Below are positions 23,816 to 32,070 of a stretch of DNA of 64,000 bases, piece by piece (the stretch's first letter is position 1; the number at the start of each line of letters is the position of its first letter). The position numbers were made by a program, and so were the translations under genes. The notes beneath the pieces are model-generated. The model searched no databases. It saw only the letters and a program-made list of their open reading frames with translations, and was not told the origin of the DNA. The stretch is from Bacillota bacterium (lineage in GTDB: Bacteria > Bacillota > Clostridia > Oscillospirales > Ethanoligenentaceae). The stretch spans positions 3,892-67,891 of the forward strand of contig JAEWAE010000057.1 in the NCBI GenBank assembly GCA_023391835.1, in the 5' to 3' direction.

Positions 23816-25192
23816 TCACACGATATGGGAAAACAGCCGGGCAAACGCCGAGCCGAAAGTCATCACGCCGACGGCCTGTGTGGCCTTGAGCGGGACCGAG
23901 CCGATTTTCTGGTTATCAAGCCAGAAGGTGATCTCCCCCACCACCTGACCCTTGACCACCGGCGCCATCACATTGGGCGCGCAGGTGATTTCGCGGCGGA
24001 TACTCTTTTCCTTGCCCTTCTGGGTCAGCAGCGACGCACCGTCTTCCGCCGCCGCGGCCACGGCGTCTTTCTGCCCGTGAAGCACCTTGACTTTGAGATC
24101 CTTGGCGGAAATGTCGGGCGTGACGCGGGAATAATTGGCGAAGCCGTAGTCGAGCATGTTGCCCGCGGAGAGGAAGCGATCCTTCATATTGCTGCAATCC
24201 AGGACCACGGCAATGAGCTGCATGCCGTCCCGTTTGGCCGTGGCCGACAGGCAGCAGCCGGCCTTGCCGGTGGAGCCGGTCTTGAGCCCGTTGCAGCCGT
24301 CGTAAGAGTGGATGAGTTTATTGGTATTATAGAGTGCGGTCTTGCCGTCGCGGAGGGAGTCCATCCAGATGCTGCAATAATTGAAGATATTCTCGTGGGC
24401 GATGAGCGCACGGGACATGAGCATCACGTCGTAGGCCGACGTGGTGTTGGCGTCGGTGTCGTCGAGCCCCGTGCAGTTGACGAAGGTGGTGTCGTTCATG
24501 CCCAACGCCTTGGCCTTCTCATTCATCAGGGCCACGAAGGCCTGCTCGGAACCGGCGACTTTTTCGGCCAGGGCCACCGCCGCGTCGTTGGCCGAGCTGA
24601 TAGCCATGGCCTTAAACAGATCGTTGACGCTCATCACTTCGCCCGGCGCCAGCCATATATCCGACCCGCCCATTGAGGAGGCGTGGGGGCTGGCTGTGAT
24701 CTTGTCGTCAAGCGAGAATTTGCCGCCCTCGATGGCCTCCAGCACCAGCAGTTCGGTCATGATCTTGGTGATGCTGGCGGGGTAAAGCTTCTCGTGGGGG
24801 TTATTCTCATAGAGCACCCGGCCGGTGGAAGCCTCCGCCAGCACGGCCGCCTTGCCGCGCATGTCGATGGCCGGCTGCGCGGCCTGAGCCGAGCCGCTCT
24901 GGCTGCCGCCCGATGAAGCCGAGGAGGAACCCGATGCCACCCCGGGCGAGACCGCGGAGGACGGCGATTTGGATGCGGCGGAGGACGCCGCAGAGGATGC
25001 CGCGGACGCGGTCTTAGTGCCCGACGTCCGGGCGGACGATTGAGCCGCCGGGGACCCGGCCCCGGAGGATGTCTTGGATGCGGCCGATGAGGCCCCCGCC
25101 GCCTGGGAGCCGGATGCCGCGACGGTCGTCAGCAGCACGGCTGCACACACCGTCACCGCGCACACGGCCGCCACCATTCGCACAAGTTTCAT
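23816..25192 (-). CDS. dacA: D-alanyl-D-alanine carboxypeptidase (DacA/PBP5-like)
   Basis: Serine-type carboxypeptidase that trims peptidoglycan pentapeptides outside the cell. 458 residues: signal peptide (KLVRMVAAVCAVTVCAAVLLTTVAAS), then an unusual Ser/Ala/Gly-rich linker of about 80 residues (27-107), then the S11 catalytic domain with SITK (140-143), SAN (200-202) and KTG (304-306), and a PBP5 C-terminal beta domain. No C-terminal amphipathic membrane anchor is obvious, so the protein may be tethered by an uncleaved N-terminal helix or released. ATG 25192 follows GGAAGG. The linker is low-complexity and probably spans part of the wall. Confidence 0.92.
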   Translation of the reverse strand: MKLVRMVAAVCAVTVCAAVLLTTVAASGSQAAGASSAASKTSSGAGSPAAQSSARTSGTKTASAASSAASSAASKSPSSAVSPGVASGSSSASSGGSQSGSAQAAQPAIDMRGKAAVLAEASTGRVLYENNPHEKLYPASITKIMTELLVLEAIEGGKFSLDDKITASPHASSMGGSDIWLAPGEVMSVNDLFKAMAISSANDAAVALAEKVAGSEQAFVALMNEKAKALGMNDTTFVNCTGLDDTDANTTSAYDVMLMSRALIAHENIFNYCSIWMDSLRDGKTALYNTNKLIHSYDGCNGLKTGSTGKAGCCLSATAKRDGMQLIAVVLDCSNMKDRFLSAGNMLDYGFANYSRVTPDISAKDLKVKVLHGQKDAVAAAAEDGASLLTQKGKEKSIRREITCAPNVMAPVVKGQVVGEITFWLDNQKIGSVPLKATQAVGVMTFGSAFARLFSHIV

Positions 25193-25330
25193 AGTCAACC
25201 CTGCCTTCCCGGCCTGCGGGCGTCCGGGCATGCCGGCCGCGGGAACAGACCCGTCTGCTTTGCCGGTCTGCCGGACGGGCAACACCGGCTTCCCAAAAAA
25301 GTATATGCACAGACATGGCCGGGCAATACA

Positions 25331-25366
25331 AAAAGAGGGCCCGCGGTAAACCGCGGGCCCTCTTTT
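25331..25366. terminator. Bidirectional terminator after the HPr-like gene
   Basis: Perfect 16-bp inverted repeat: AAAAGAGGGCCCGCGG and its complement around a TAAA loop, with A-run and T-run ends. It lies 17 bases after the HPr-like stop and upstream of dacA. Confidence 0.92.
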
Positions 25367-25382
25367 AACGGACAATGTGAGA

Positions 25383-25613
25383 TCACTTCGCCGCAAACGG
25401 CGCAATTTCCTTTAGGAAAGGAGAATCCGGATCGCAGCGGGCGTCGAGCTTGATGGGCTTGGAAAGATCCAAGCTGAAGATGCCCATGATGGATTTGGCA
25501 TCAATCACATAGCGTCCGGAGGTCAGATCCACTTCAAAATCATACTTGGAAACTATGTTCACGAAATTTTTGACATCATTGATGGTGTTCAGAAGAATGT
25601 TTTCACTCACCAT
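25383..25613 (-). CDS. HPr-like protein lacking the phosphorylatable histidine
   Basis: A 76-residue HPr-fold protein. The second half matches HPr closely (DAKSIMGIFSLDLSKPIKL, with S41 at the position of HPr Ser46, the HPr-kinase site), but the N-terminal active-site loop (GLHARPA in HPr) is replaced by NTINDVKNF, with no histidine. It therefore cannot carry phosphate in the PTS and resembles Crh in logic: a regulatory partner, perhaps for CcpA. ATG after GGGAGG. Monocistronic, with promoter and terminator. Codon use is AT-richer than its neighbours. The regulatory role is inference. Confidence 0.8.
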   Translation of the reverse strand: MVSENILLNTINDVKNFVNIVSKYDFEVDLTSGRYVIDAKSIMGIFSLDLSKPIKLDARCDPDSPFLKEIAPFAAK

Positions 25614-25662
25614 GATAACTGCCTCCCTATTTTATCAAATCTTATAGGAATCGCCTAGCTTT

Positions 25663-25691
25663 ACTATATCAGCTGTGAAATGCTTAGTCAA
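25663..25691 (-). promoter_or_regulatory. Promoter of the HPr-like gene
   Basis: Minus strand -35 TTGACT, 17-base spacer, -10 TATAGT. Confidence 0.8.
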
Positions 25692-25698
25692 CAAGCAA

Positions 25699-25727
25699 TT
25701 GTATTTCCGGCGCATTTTTATTATAAT
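25699..25727 (+). promoter_or_regulatory. mtaB promoter
   Basis: -35 TTGTAT, 17-base spacer, -10 TATAAT; divergent from the HPr-like promoter with the -35 boxes 7 bases apart. Confidence 0.75.
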
Positions 25728-25770
25728 ATACAAATAGGGTTCTGTTTTTTTCACAGTTCGGATTTCCGCC

Positions 25771-25804
25771 GGCGCAGGCGCCCGGTCGGCGCAGGCGCCC
25801 GGTC
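25771..25804. repeat. Two tandem copies of a 17-bp GC-rich unit in the mtaB leader
   Basis: GGCGCAGGCGCCCGGTC occurs twice in direct tandem between the mtaB promoter and its ribosome site. Each copy contains the self-complementary GGCGCC, so the leader can form alternative hairpins. Confidence 0.9.
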
Positions 25805-25832
25805 GAGGGCCCCTCAGGGCGGAGGAGGGTCA

Positions 25833-27125
25833 ATGAAAGCTGCCTTTTACACGCTGGGCTGCAAAGTCAATCAGTACGAGACGCAGATCATGGAACAGAA
25901 GCTGGCCGAGGCCGGTTTCGAGATCGTCTCGCCCGATTGCCCGGCGGATGTTTACATAATTAATTCCTGTACGGTCACGGCGGAAAGCGACCGCAAGACC
26001 CGGCAGATGCTGCGCCGGCTCAAGCGGCATAATCCCCACGCGCTGGCGGTGCTCACGGGCTGTTTCCCCCAGTCGGCGCCCGGGCGTGCCGCCGCCTTTG
26101 AGGAAGCGGACGTGGTCACCGGCGTGCGCGGCCGGGGGCATATCGACCGGCTGATCGCCGAGGCCATGGAAAGCGGCCGGCGCATCGTGCGGGTGACGGA
26201 TTTCACGCCCGGCGAAGATTTTGAGCCCATGGAGGCGGAGCGTTTCGCCGAGCGCACGCGGGCGTTTGTCAAAATCGAGGACGGGTGCCGCAATTTCTGC
26301 TCCTACTGCATCATCCCCTATTCCCGGGGGCCGGTGCGCTCCAAGCCGCTGGACCAGCTCCGCGAGGAACTGGAAGGACTCGCCCGGGCCGGCTACCGGG
26401 AAACGGTGCTTGTGGGCATCAACCTGTCGGCCTACGGCAGCGATTTCGGGCGGGGACTTGCCGACGCGGTGGAAACCGCACAGCATACCGACGGCATCGA
26501 GCGCATCCGGCTGGGCTCGCTGGAGCCGCATATCGTCACGGAGGATTTTGTGGCCCGGGCACTTCAGTGCCCCAAGCTGTGCCCCCATTTTCATCTATCG
26601 CTCCAAAGCGGGTGCGACGCCACTCTGCGGCGCATGAACCGCCGTTACGCCGCCGACGAGTACCGGCAGGCGGTGGCGCGGCTGCGGGCCGCTTTCCCCG
26701 GCTGCGGCATCACCACCGACGTCATCGTCGGTTTTCCCGGCGAGACGGAGGATGAGTTTGTGCAGTCGCTCGCCTTCGTGCGGGAAATCGCCTTTTCCCA
26801 GACCCATGTATTTTGCTATTCCCGCCGGGCGGGCACCCGGGCGGCTTTGATGCCGGATCAGATCCCGCAGGCGGAAAAGGAACGCCGCAGCCGACTGATG
26901 ATCGCCGAGTGCCGCAAAAGCCGGGATGCCTTTTGGCAGGCCATGGAGGGGCGGGTCTGCCCCGTGCTGTTTGAGGAACGCAAAACGCCCGGCGTCAGCG
27001 AGGGCTTCGCCCCCAATTACGCGCCGGTGCAGGTACAAACCGAGCGGGATCTCCACGGCTCCATTCTGCCGGTGCGCATCACGGGCGCCGACCGGAACGG
27101 CTGCGTGGGGGAGCTGACCGGATAA
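25833..27125 (+). CDS. mtaB: tRNA (N6-threonylcarbamoyladenosine(37)) methylthiotransferase
   Basis: Radical-SAM methylthiotransferase that converts t6A37 to ms2t6A37 in tRNAs. 430 residues. The N-terminal UPF0004 domain has its [4Fe-4S] cysteines C10, C46 and C77; the radical SAM triad is C152xxxC156xxC159 (GCRNFCSYCIIPYSRG); a C-terminal TRAM-like segment follows. The IPYSRGP sequence and length favour MtaB over MiaB or RimO. ATG follows the strong site GGAGGAGGG. Own promoter; closed by a terminator before purL. Confidence 0.92.
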   Translation: MKAAFYTLGCKVNQYETQIMEQKLAEAGFEIVSPDCPADVYIINSCTVTAESDRKTRQMLRRLKRHNPHALAVLTGCFPQSAPGRAAAFEEADVVTGVRGRGHIDRLIAEAMESGRRIVRVTDFTPGEDFEPMEAERFAERTRAFVKIEDGCRNFCSYCIIPYSRGPVRSKPLDQLREELEGLARAGYRETVLVGINLSAYGSDFGRGLADAVETAQHTDGIERIRLGSLEPHIVTEDFVARALQCPKLCPHFHLSLQSGCDATLRRMNRRYAADEYRQAVARLRAAFPGCGITTDVIVGFPGETEDEFVQSLAFVREIAFSQTHVFCYSRRAGTRAALMPDQIPQAEKERRSRLMIAECRKSRDAFWQAMEGRVCPVLFEERKTPGVSEGFAPNYAPVQVQTERDLHGSILPVRITGADRNGCVGELTG

Positions 27126-27128
27126 ATC

Positions 27129-27153
27129 CCGTCGGCCGCGCCGACGGTTTTTT
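27129..27153 (+). terminator. mtaB terminator
   Basis: CCGTCGGC/GCCGACGG stem, three-base loop, then TTTTTT, four bases after the stop codon. Confidence 0.92.
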
Positions 27154-27230
27154 CATTATAAAGTCTGCCCGCCGAGGGGCGGTGCGGGAACGCGGGGAAG
27201 AATGAAACCGAATCACGGGAGTGTGTAACA

Positions 27231-30200
27231 ATGGCGGTATATCGCATTTATGTCGAAAAGCGTCCGGAATTCGCCGTGGAGGCCGCGGGTGTACTGGCGG
27301 ACCTCAAAAATGCCCTGCGTCCCAAAGGGGTGGAGGGGCTGCGCATTCTCAACCGTTACGACGTGGAGGGCATCTCGGAAGAAACCTTCGCCACCGCCAA
27401 GAGCACGGTGTTTTCAGAGCCGCAGGTGGATGTCGCCTACTCAGAGCTGCCCAATGCCGGGGAAGCCTGCCGGGTTTTCGCAGTGGAATATCTGCCGGGC
27501 CAGTTCGACCAGCGGGCGGATTCCTGCGCCCAATGCATCGCGCTGCAGACCCAGGGGGACAAGCCCCTGGTGCGCACCGCGCGGGTCTATCAGCTCACCG
27601 GAGCCATTGACGACGACACCTTTGCGCGCATCAAGGCCTATCTGATCAACCCGGTGGAAAGCCGTGAGGCCGCGCTCGAGCCCCGCGAAACGCTCAAGCA
27701 AGCCTACAGCGTGCCCTCGAAGGTCAAAATCCTGCTCAATTTCCGCAAGCTCACCCGGGAACAGTCCGTCGAATTCATCCGTGAATTCGGGCTGGCGATG
27801 GATGTGGACGACCTGGAATTCTGCCGGGATTATTTCCGCGACGTGGAAAAACGCGACCCGACCATGACCGAAATCCGCATGATCGACACCTACTGGAGTG
27901 ACCACTGCCGGCACACCACCTTCCTTACCCGGCTGGATAAGGCCGACATCGAGCCGGAGTACGTGCGCCGCAGCTATCAGAAATACTGCAAGGCCCGGCG
28001 GGAGGTCTACGGCGACAAGGAACGCCCTCAGACGCTGATGGATATCGCCACCATGGGTGCGAAATACCTCAAGGCCAAGGGCCGGCTGCCCGACCTCGAC
28101 CAGTCGGAGGAAATCAACGCCTGCTCGGTAAAGATCCAGGCCGACGTGGACGGCAAGCCCGAAGACTGGCTGCTGATGTTTAAAAACGAGACTCACAACC
28201 ACCCCACCGAGATCGAGCCCTTCGGCGGCGCGGCCACCTGCCTGGGCGGAGCCATCCGCGACCCGCTTTCCGGCCGGTCGTACGTGTATCAGGCCATGCG
28301 GGTCACGGGCGCGGCCGACCCCCGCGCCCCTATGGAAAAGACGCTGCCCGGCAAACTGCCCCAGCGCAAAATCACGCTGGGCGCGGCGCAGGGCTACAGC
28401 TCCTACGGCAACCAGGTGGGGCTGGCCACCGGGCAGGTGAGCGAGATCTATCACCCGGGCTACGTGGCCAAGCGGCTGGAAACCGGCGCGGTCGTCGGTG
28501 CGGCCCCCGCCGAGAATGTGGTGCGCACCACCCCCGTGCCGGGCGACAAGGTCATCCTGCTGGGCGGGCGCACCGGGCGCGACGGCTGCGGCGGCGCCAC
28601 CGGCTCTTCCAAATCCCATACAGTGGATTCGCTGGAAGCCTGCGGCGCCGAGGTACAGAAGGGCAACCCGCCGGAGGAGCGCAAGATCCAGCGGCTTTTC
28701 CGCAACCCGGACGCCACGCGGCTCATCAAACGCTGCAACGATTTCGGCGCCGGCGGTGTGTCGGTGGCCATCGGCGAGCTGGCCGACGGGCTGAGCATCG
28801 ACCTGTCGGCCGTGCCGCGCAAATACGATGGGCTCGACGGCACCGAGCTTGCGATTTCAGAATCGCAGGAGCGCATGGCCGTGGTCGTGGCCGACGGCGA
28901 CGTGGAAAAGTTCCGCGCACTGGCTTCGCAGGAAAACCTCGAGGCCACCGTGGTGGCCGAAGTGACCGAGGAGCCCCGGCTTAAAATGAGCTGGAACGGC
29001 AACGTCATCATCAACCTGACGCGGGAATTTCTAAACTCCAACGGCGCGCCCAAGCATGCCTCGGTGGAAGTGGAAAACGGCGAGGTCGTGGGCATGGGTC
29101 TGACCCAGAGTTACACCGACCTGGGGCAGAAATGGCGGGAAGTGCTCGCCGACCTGAACGTCTGTTCCCAGAAGGGTCTGGGCGACCGGTTTGATTCCAC
29201 CATCGGGGCCGGCTCGGTGCTGCTGCCCTACGGCGGCAAACGGCAGGCGACGCCGGCGCAGGCGATGGCCGCGAAGCTGCCCGTGCTGCGGGGCGAAACG
29301 ACCACCTGTTCGCTGATGAGCTGGGGCTACAATCCCAACGTGGCCAGCGCCAGCCCCTATCACGGCGGCCTGCTCGCCGTGGTGGAGTCGGTGGCGAAGC
29401 TTGTCGCCGCGGGCGGCAGCACCCAAAAGGCCTGGCTCTCGCTTCAGGAATTTTTCGGCAGCCCGCGGGAGGACCCGCTGCGGTGGGGTCAGCCTTTCGC
29501 CGCGCTGCTGGGGGCGTTTGAGGCACAGATGAGCCTGGGTATCGGGGCCATCGGCGGCAAAGATTCCATGTCCGGCTCGTTTGAGGAGCACGACGTGCCC
29601 CCGACGCTGCTTTCCTTCTGCTGCGGCGTCACCAACGCCCAGCGGGTGCTTTCGCCGGAATTCAAGGCGGCGGGCGACAACGTGGTGGTCTTCCGCCCCC
29701 GGTATCACAAAAACAACATTCCGGATTTCCGCAGCCTGCGGCGGCTGTTTGCCAAGATCGAGTGTCTCGTCGCCGCCCACCGTATCGTGGCGGCGTGGGC
29801 GCTGGGCTCCGGCGGCGTGGGCGAAGGCTTGGCGAAGATGGCTTTCGGCAACGGCATCGGTTTCAAGTCGGAACGCCGGCTGGATATGGCCCAGCTTTTT
29901 GACCAGTGCTACGGCGGCTTCGTGGTGGAGGCTGCCGGCCGCCGCCGCATCGGCGGCAAGGTCATCGGCGTCACCACCGAGGACCCCCGCATGGTCATTG
30001 GCGCGCTGAGTCTGCCCCTCAAGGATCTGGAAAGCGCCTGGACGGCGCCGCTGGAGGGCATCTTCCCCACCCAGGCCAAGACTCCCGCCGCCCACGCCCG
30101 GTCGTTCTCGTTTGAAAAACACTCCGAGTTGCGGCCCAAGGCCCACTTTTCTTCCCCGCGGGTGCTCATACCCGTCTTCCCCGGCACCAACTGCGAATAC

Positions 30201-30953
30201 GACGCGGCGCGTCAGTTCACCCAGGCGGGCGCGGTGTGCGACACCTTCGTCATCCGCAACCTGACCCCGCAGGCCATTGAGGAATCGGTCAAAGAATTTG
30301 AAACGCGTATCCGCCAAAGCCAGATCATCATGATCCCGGGCGGCTTTTCCGGCGGCGACGAGCCGGACGGCTCGGGCAAATTCATTACGGCCTTTTTCCG
30401 CAACCCACGCATCCGCGAGGCGGTGATGGATCTGCTGGGGCAGCGCGACGGCCTGATGCTCGGCATCTGCAACGGCTTCCAGGCACTCATCAAGCTGGGG
30501 CTGGTGCCCTACGGCGAGATCCGCGACATGGACGCCCAGTGCCCGACGCTGACTTTCAACACCATCGGCCGGCACCAATCCACCATGGTGCGCACACGGG
30601 TCAGCTCGGTGAAATCGCCGTGGCTTTCCTATGTGAGCGTGGGGGATGTGTTCACCATTCCGGTTTCCCACGGCGAAGGGCGGTTCGTGGCGCCGGCCGC
30701 CTTCATCGACGAGCTGGCGAAAAAAGGACAGATCGCCACCCAGTATGTGGATGCCGCCGGCCACCCCACCATGGATATTACGGGGAACCCCAACGGCTCG
30801 ATGGACGCCGTGGAGGGCATCACTTCCCCCGACGGGCGGATATTCGGCAAGATGGCCCACAGCGAACGCATCGGCAAATACGTGGGCAAGAATATCGACG
30901 GGATGAAAGACCAACGGATTTTCAACGCGGGCGTGGATTATTTCGCCCTGTAA
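27231..30953 (+). CDS. purL: Phosphoribosylformylglycinamidine synthase, single-chain
   Basis: Converts FGAR to FGAM with glutamine and ATP, fourth step of purine synthesis. At 1240 residues it is the large single-polypeptide form: N-terminal PurS-like part, AIRS-type ATP-binding halves (HNHPTEIEPFGGAATCLGG motif) and a C-terminal class I glutaminase with nucleophile C1080 (GICNGFQ) and H1147/E1149 (SHGEG). This matches the clostridial variant of FGAM synthase rather than the split PurS-PurQ-PurL of Bacillus. No other pur gene is nearby and only 77 bases separate it from the preceding terminator, too few for a purine riboswitch. ATG with GGGAG about 11 bases upstream. Confidence 0.95.
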   Translation: MAVYRIYVEKRPEFAVEAAGVLADLKNALRPKGVEGLRILNRYDVEGISEETFATAKSTVFSEPQVDVAYSELPNAGEACRVFAVEYLPGQFDQRADSCAQCIALQTQGDKPLVRTARVYQLTGAIDDDTFARIKAYLINPVESREAALEPRETLKQAYSVPSKVKILLNFRKLTREQSVEFIREFGLAMDVDDLEFCRDYFRDVEKRDPTMTEIRMIDTYWSDHCRHTTFLTRLDKADIEPEYVRRSYQKYCKARREVYGDKERPQTLMDIATMGAKYLKAKGRLPDLDQSEEINACSVKIQADVDGKPEDWLLMFKNETHNHPTEIEPFGGAATCLGGAIRDPLSGRSYVYQAMRVTGAADPRAPMEKTLPGKLPQRKITLGAAQGYSSYGNQVGLATGQVSEIYHPGYVAKRLETGAVVGAAPAENVVRTTPVPGDKVILLGGRTGRDGCGGATGSSKSHTVDSLEACGAEVQKGNPPEERKIQRLFRNPDATRLIKRCNDFGAGGVSVAIGELADGLSIDLSAVPRKYDGLDGTELAISESQERMAVVVADGDVEKFRALASQENLEATVVAEVTEEPRLKMSWNGNVIINLTREFLNSNGAPKHASVEVENGEVVGMGLTQSYTDLGQKWREVLADLNVCSQKGLGDRFDSTIGAGSVLLPYGGKRQATPAQAMAAKLPVLRGETTTCSLMSWGYNPNVASASPYHGGLLAVVESVAKLVAAGGSTQKAWLSLQEFFGSPREDPLRWGQPFAALLGAFEAQMSLGIGAIGGKDSMSGSFEEHDVPPTLLSFCCGVTNAQRVLSPEFKAAGDNVVVFRPRYHKNNIPDFRSLRRLFAKIECLVAAHRIVAAWALGSGGVGEGLAKMAFGNGIGFKSERRLDMAQLFDQCYGGFVVEAAGRRRIGGKVIGVTTEDPRMVIGALSLPLKDLESAWTAPLEGIFPTQAKTPAAHARSFSFEKHSELRPKAHFSSPRVLIPVFPGTNCEYDAARQFTQAGAVCDTFVIRNLTPQAIEESVKEFETRIRQSQIIMIPGGFSGGDEPDGSGKFITAFFRNPRIREAVMDLLGQRDGLMLGICNGFQALIKLGLVPYGEIRDMDAQCPTLTFNTIGRHQSTMVRTRVSSVKSPWLSYVSVGDVFTIPVSHGEGRFVAPAAFIDELAKKGQIATQYVDAAGHPTMDITGNPNGSMDAVEGITSPDGRIFGKMAHSERIGKYVGKNIDGMKDQRIFNAGVDYFAL

Positions 30954-30986
30954 AAGTCGCCGGCTTCCCGGTCGGATACCCCATGC

Positions 30987-31023
30987 AAAAGAGGACGCGG
31001 CCTTGCGGGCCGGGTCCTCTTTT
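30987..31023. terminator. Bidirectional terminator after purL
   Basis: AAAAGAGGAC and GTCCTCTTTT arms with an inner CGGCC/GGCCG pairing, serving purL and the convergent DUF3298-like gene. Confidence 0.9.
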
Positions 31024-31094
31024 GTCGCTGCGGGAATGTAGCGCCCGCCGGGTCATCTGCCCGGGCAGGCGCCGGCCGCGCGCTATTCGGATGT

Positions 31095-31757
31095 CTAGGT
31101 TCCAAGCCGCAAAGACGGCTTCCAATACCCTTCCAGAGATTTGAGCGGTATCGAGTACTCTGCAGTTTCGCGCCCAGCCGCGCCGCCCGGCTGCCCCGCG
31201 ATCACCACCAGCGCATCGTCTGTCATATAAAACTCCGCATACGGGCTGATAGCAGCCGCGGTTTTGCGTGCGGCGCTGTCGGTCTGTTTTTCAATCTGTT
31301 CCCGCAGCGCACCGGTATAATCGGCCCCGGTCAAAAACAGGTCGCCCAGTCGGTAGGTTTGACCGCTCACCGTGTCGACGGTGACACCCTGCCTCCGCGT
31401 ACGGGTTTCCCCTCCGCGGGTGAGTGTGTCGGTCAGGCGGACGCTCAGCAGCCCGTCCCGGTTACGGGTCACGTCATAGGAAAACGCCCCTGTCACCTGA
31501 CCCGGGTGCTCCCTGTGAGCCAGCGCCGCCGCACTTCTGGCGGACAGCGCCTTTTCCTGAAAACGGACGTTGAGCATCTGCTGACGGGAAAGATTCTGAA
31601 TTCCTTCCACCCGCGGGTAGGCACAGTTGTAACTGAGCCCCGCCTCCGGCGCGGGCAGCGTCATTTTCTGCACATGCAGACTGCCGGCCGCGCCGGCAAA
31701 CACCGTGAGCAGCACCGCTGCCAGGCCCGGCGCCGCGACTTTCAAAAGTTTCCTCAT
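31095..31757 (-). CDS. Secreted or membrane-anchored DUF3298/RsiV-like protein
   Basis: A 220-residue protein with an N-terminal signal or anchor (KLLKVAAPGLAAVLLTVFAGAAGS) and an extracytoplasmic domain resembling the DUF4163-DUF3298 pair found in RsiV-type anti-sigma factors: a Tyr-Asn-Cys-containing first strand, then VTRNRDGLLSVRLTDTLTRGG, TVDTVSGQTYRLGDLF and a late ISPYAEFYMTDDALVVI stretch. In RsiV this module binds lysozyme; here no sigma factor or anti-sigma N-domain is present, so only the extracytoplasmic fold is suggested. ATG after GGGGGTGG. Monocistronic. Confidence 0.65.
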   Translation of the reverse strand: MRKLLKVAAPGLAAVLLTVFAGAAGSLHVQKMTLPAPEAGLSYNCAYPRVEGIQNLSRQQMLNVRFQEKALSARSAAALAHREHPGQVTGAFSYDVTRNRDGLLSVRLTDTLTRGGETRTRRQGVTVDTVSGQTYRLGDLFLTGADYTGALREQIEKQTDSAARKTAAAISPYAEFYMTDDALVVIAGQPGGAAGRETAEYSIPLKSLEGYWKPSLRLGT

Positions 31758-32070
31758 GCTGCCGCCACCCCCTGAATGAGTGTCTGGACGCGCGGCACGT
31801 TTTTAGTGTTTGCCGGTCGGGCGGCGGGTATCCTGCCAACTTCTGAGCGCTTTTTTGAAATTTTCAACGTATATTATCCTGACCGTATTATTAAAAAATA
31901 TGATTCCGACGTGCGGCGGCGAAATACCTCGTGCGGATGAGAAAAGCGACGACCGTTTGGAAAAATAGTCCTTTCCTGCCCCGCCGCATCCGATTCGGGC
32001 CGGCGGCGGGATTTCCCATTTTAATATTTATATGATATCATTTCAATATCATATATGAGGAGGCTTTTCC
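31758..32070. other. Intergenic region upstream of the SPFH gene
   Basis: 313 bases, no gene. It contains a TTGAAA-T-TTTCAA palindrome (31855-31867), an AT-rich stretch near 31870-31910 and the long inverted repeat just before the SPFH ribosome site. TAATAT/TATGAT boxes near 32022-32036 could be -10 elements but their -35 regions are GC-rich and unlike consensus. Confidence 0.5.
32030..32054. promoter_or_regulatory. Operator-like inverted repeat before the SPFH-RHH operon
   Basis: Arms ATATGATAT and ATATCATAT separated by 7 bases; the left arm also lies in the perfect palindrome ATGATATCAT (32032-32041). It ends just before the GAGGAGG ribosome site. The short repeated half-sites suit a ribbon-helix-helix protein such as the one encoded second in this operon; binding is inferred. 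Confidence 0.6.

Noticed and set aside
27154..27230. Purine riboswitch upstream of purL
   Set aside because: Only 77 bases separate the mtaB terminator from the start codon and the conserved core is absent.
29031..30914. Long antisense frame opposite purL
   Set aside because: Same artefact: purL motifs and length are complete on the plus strand.
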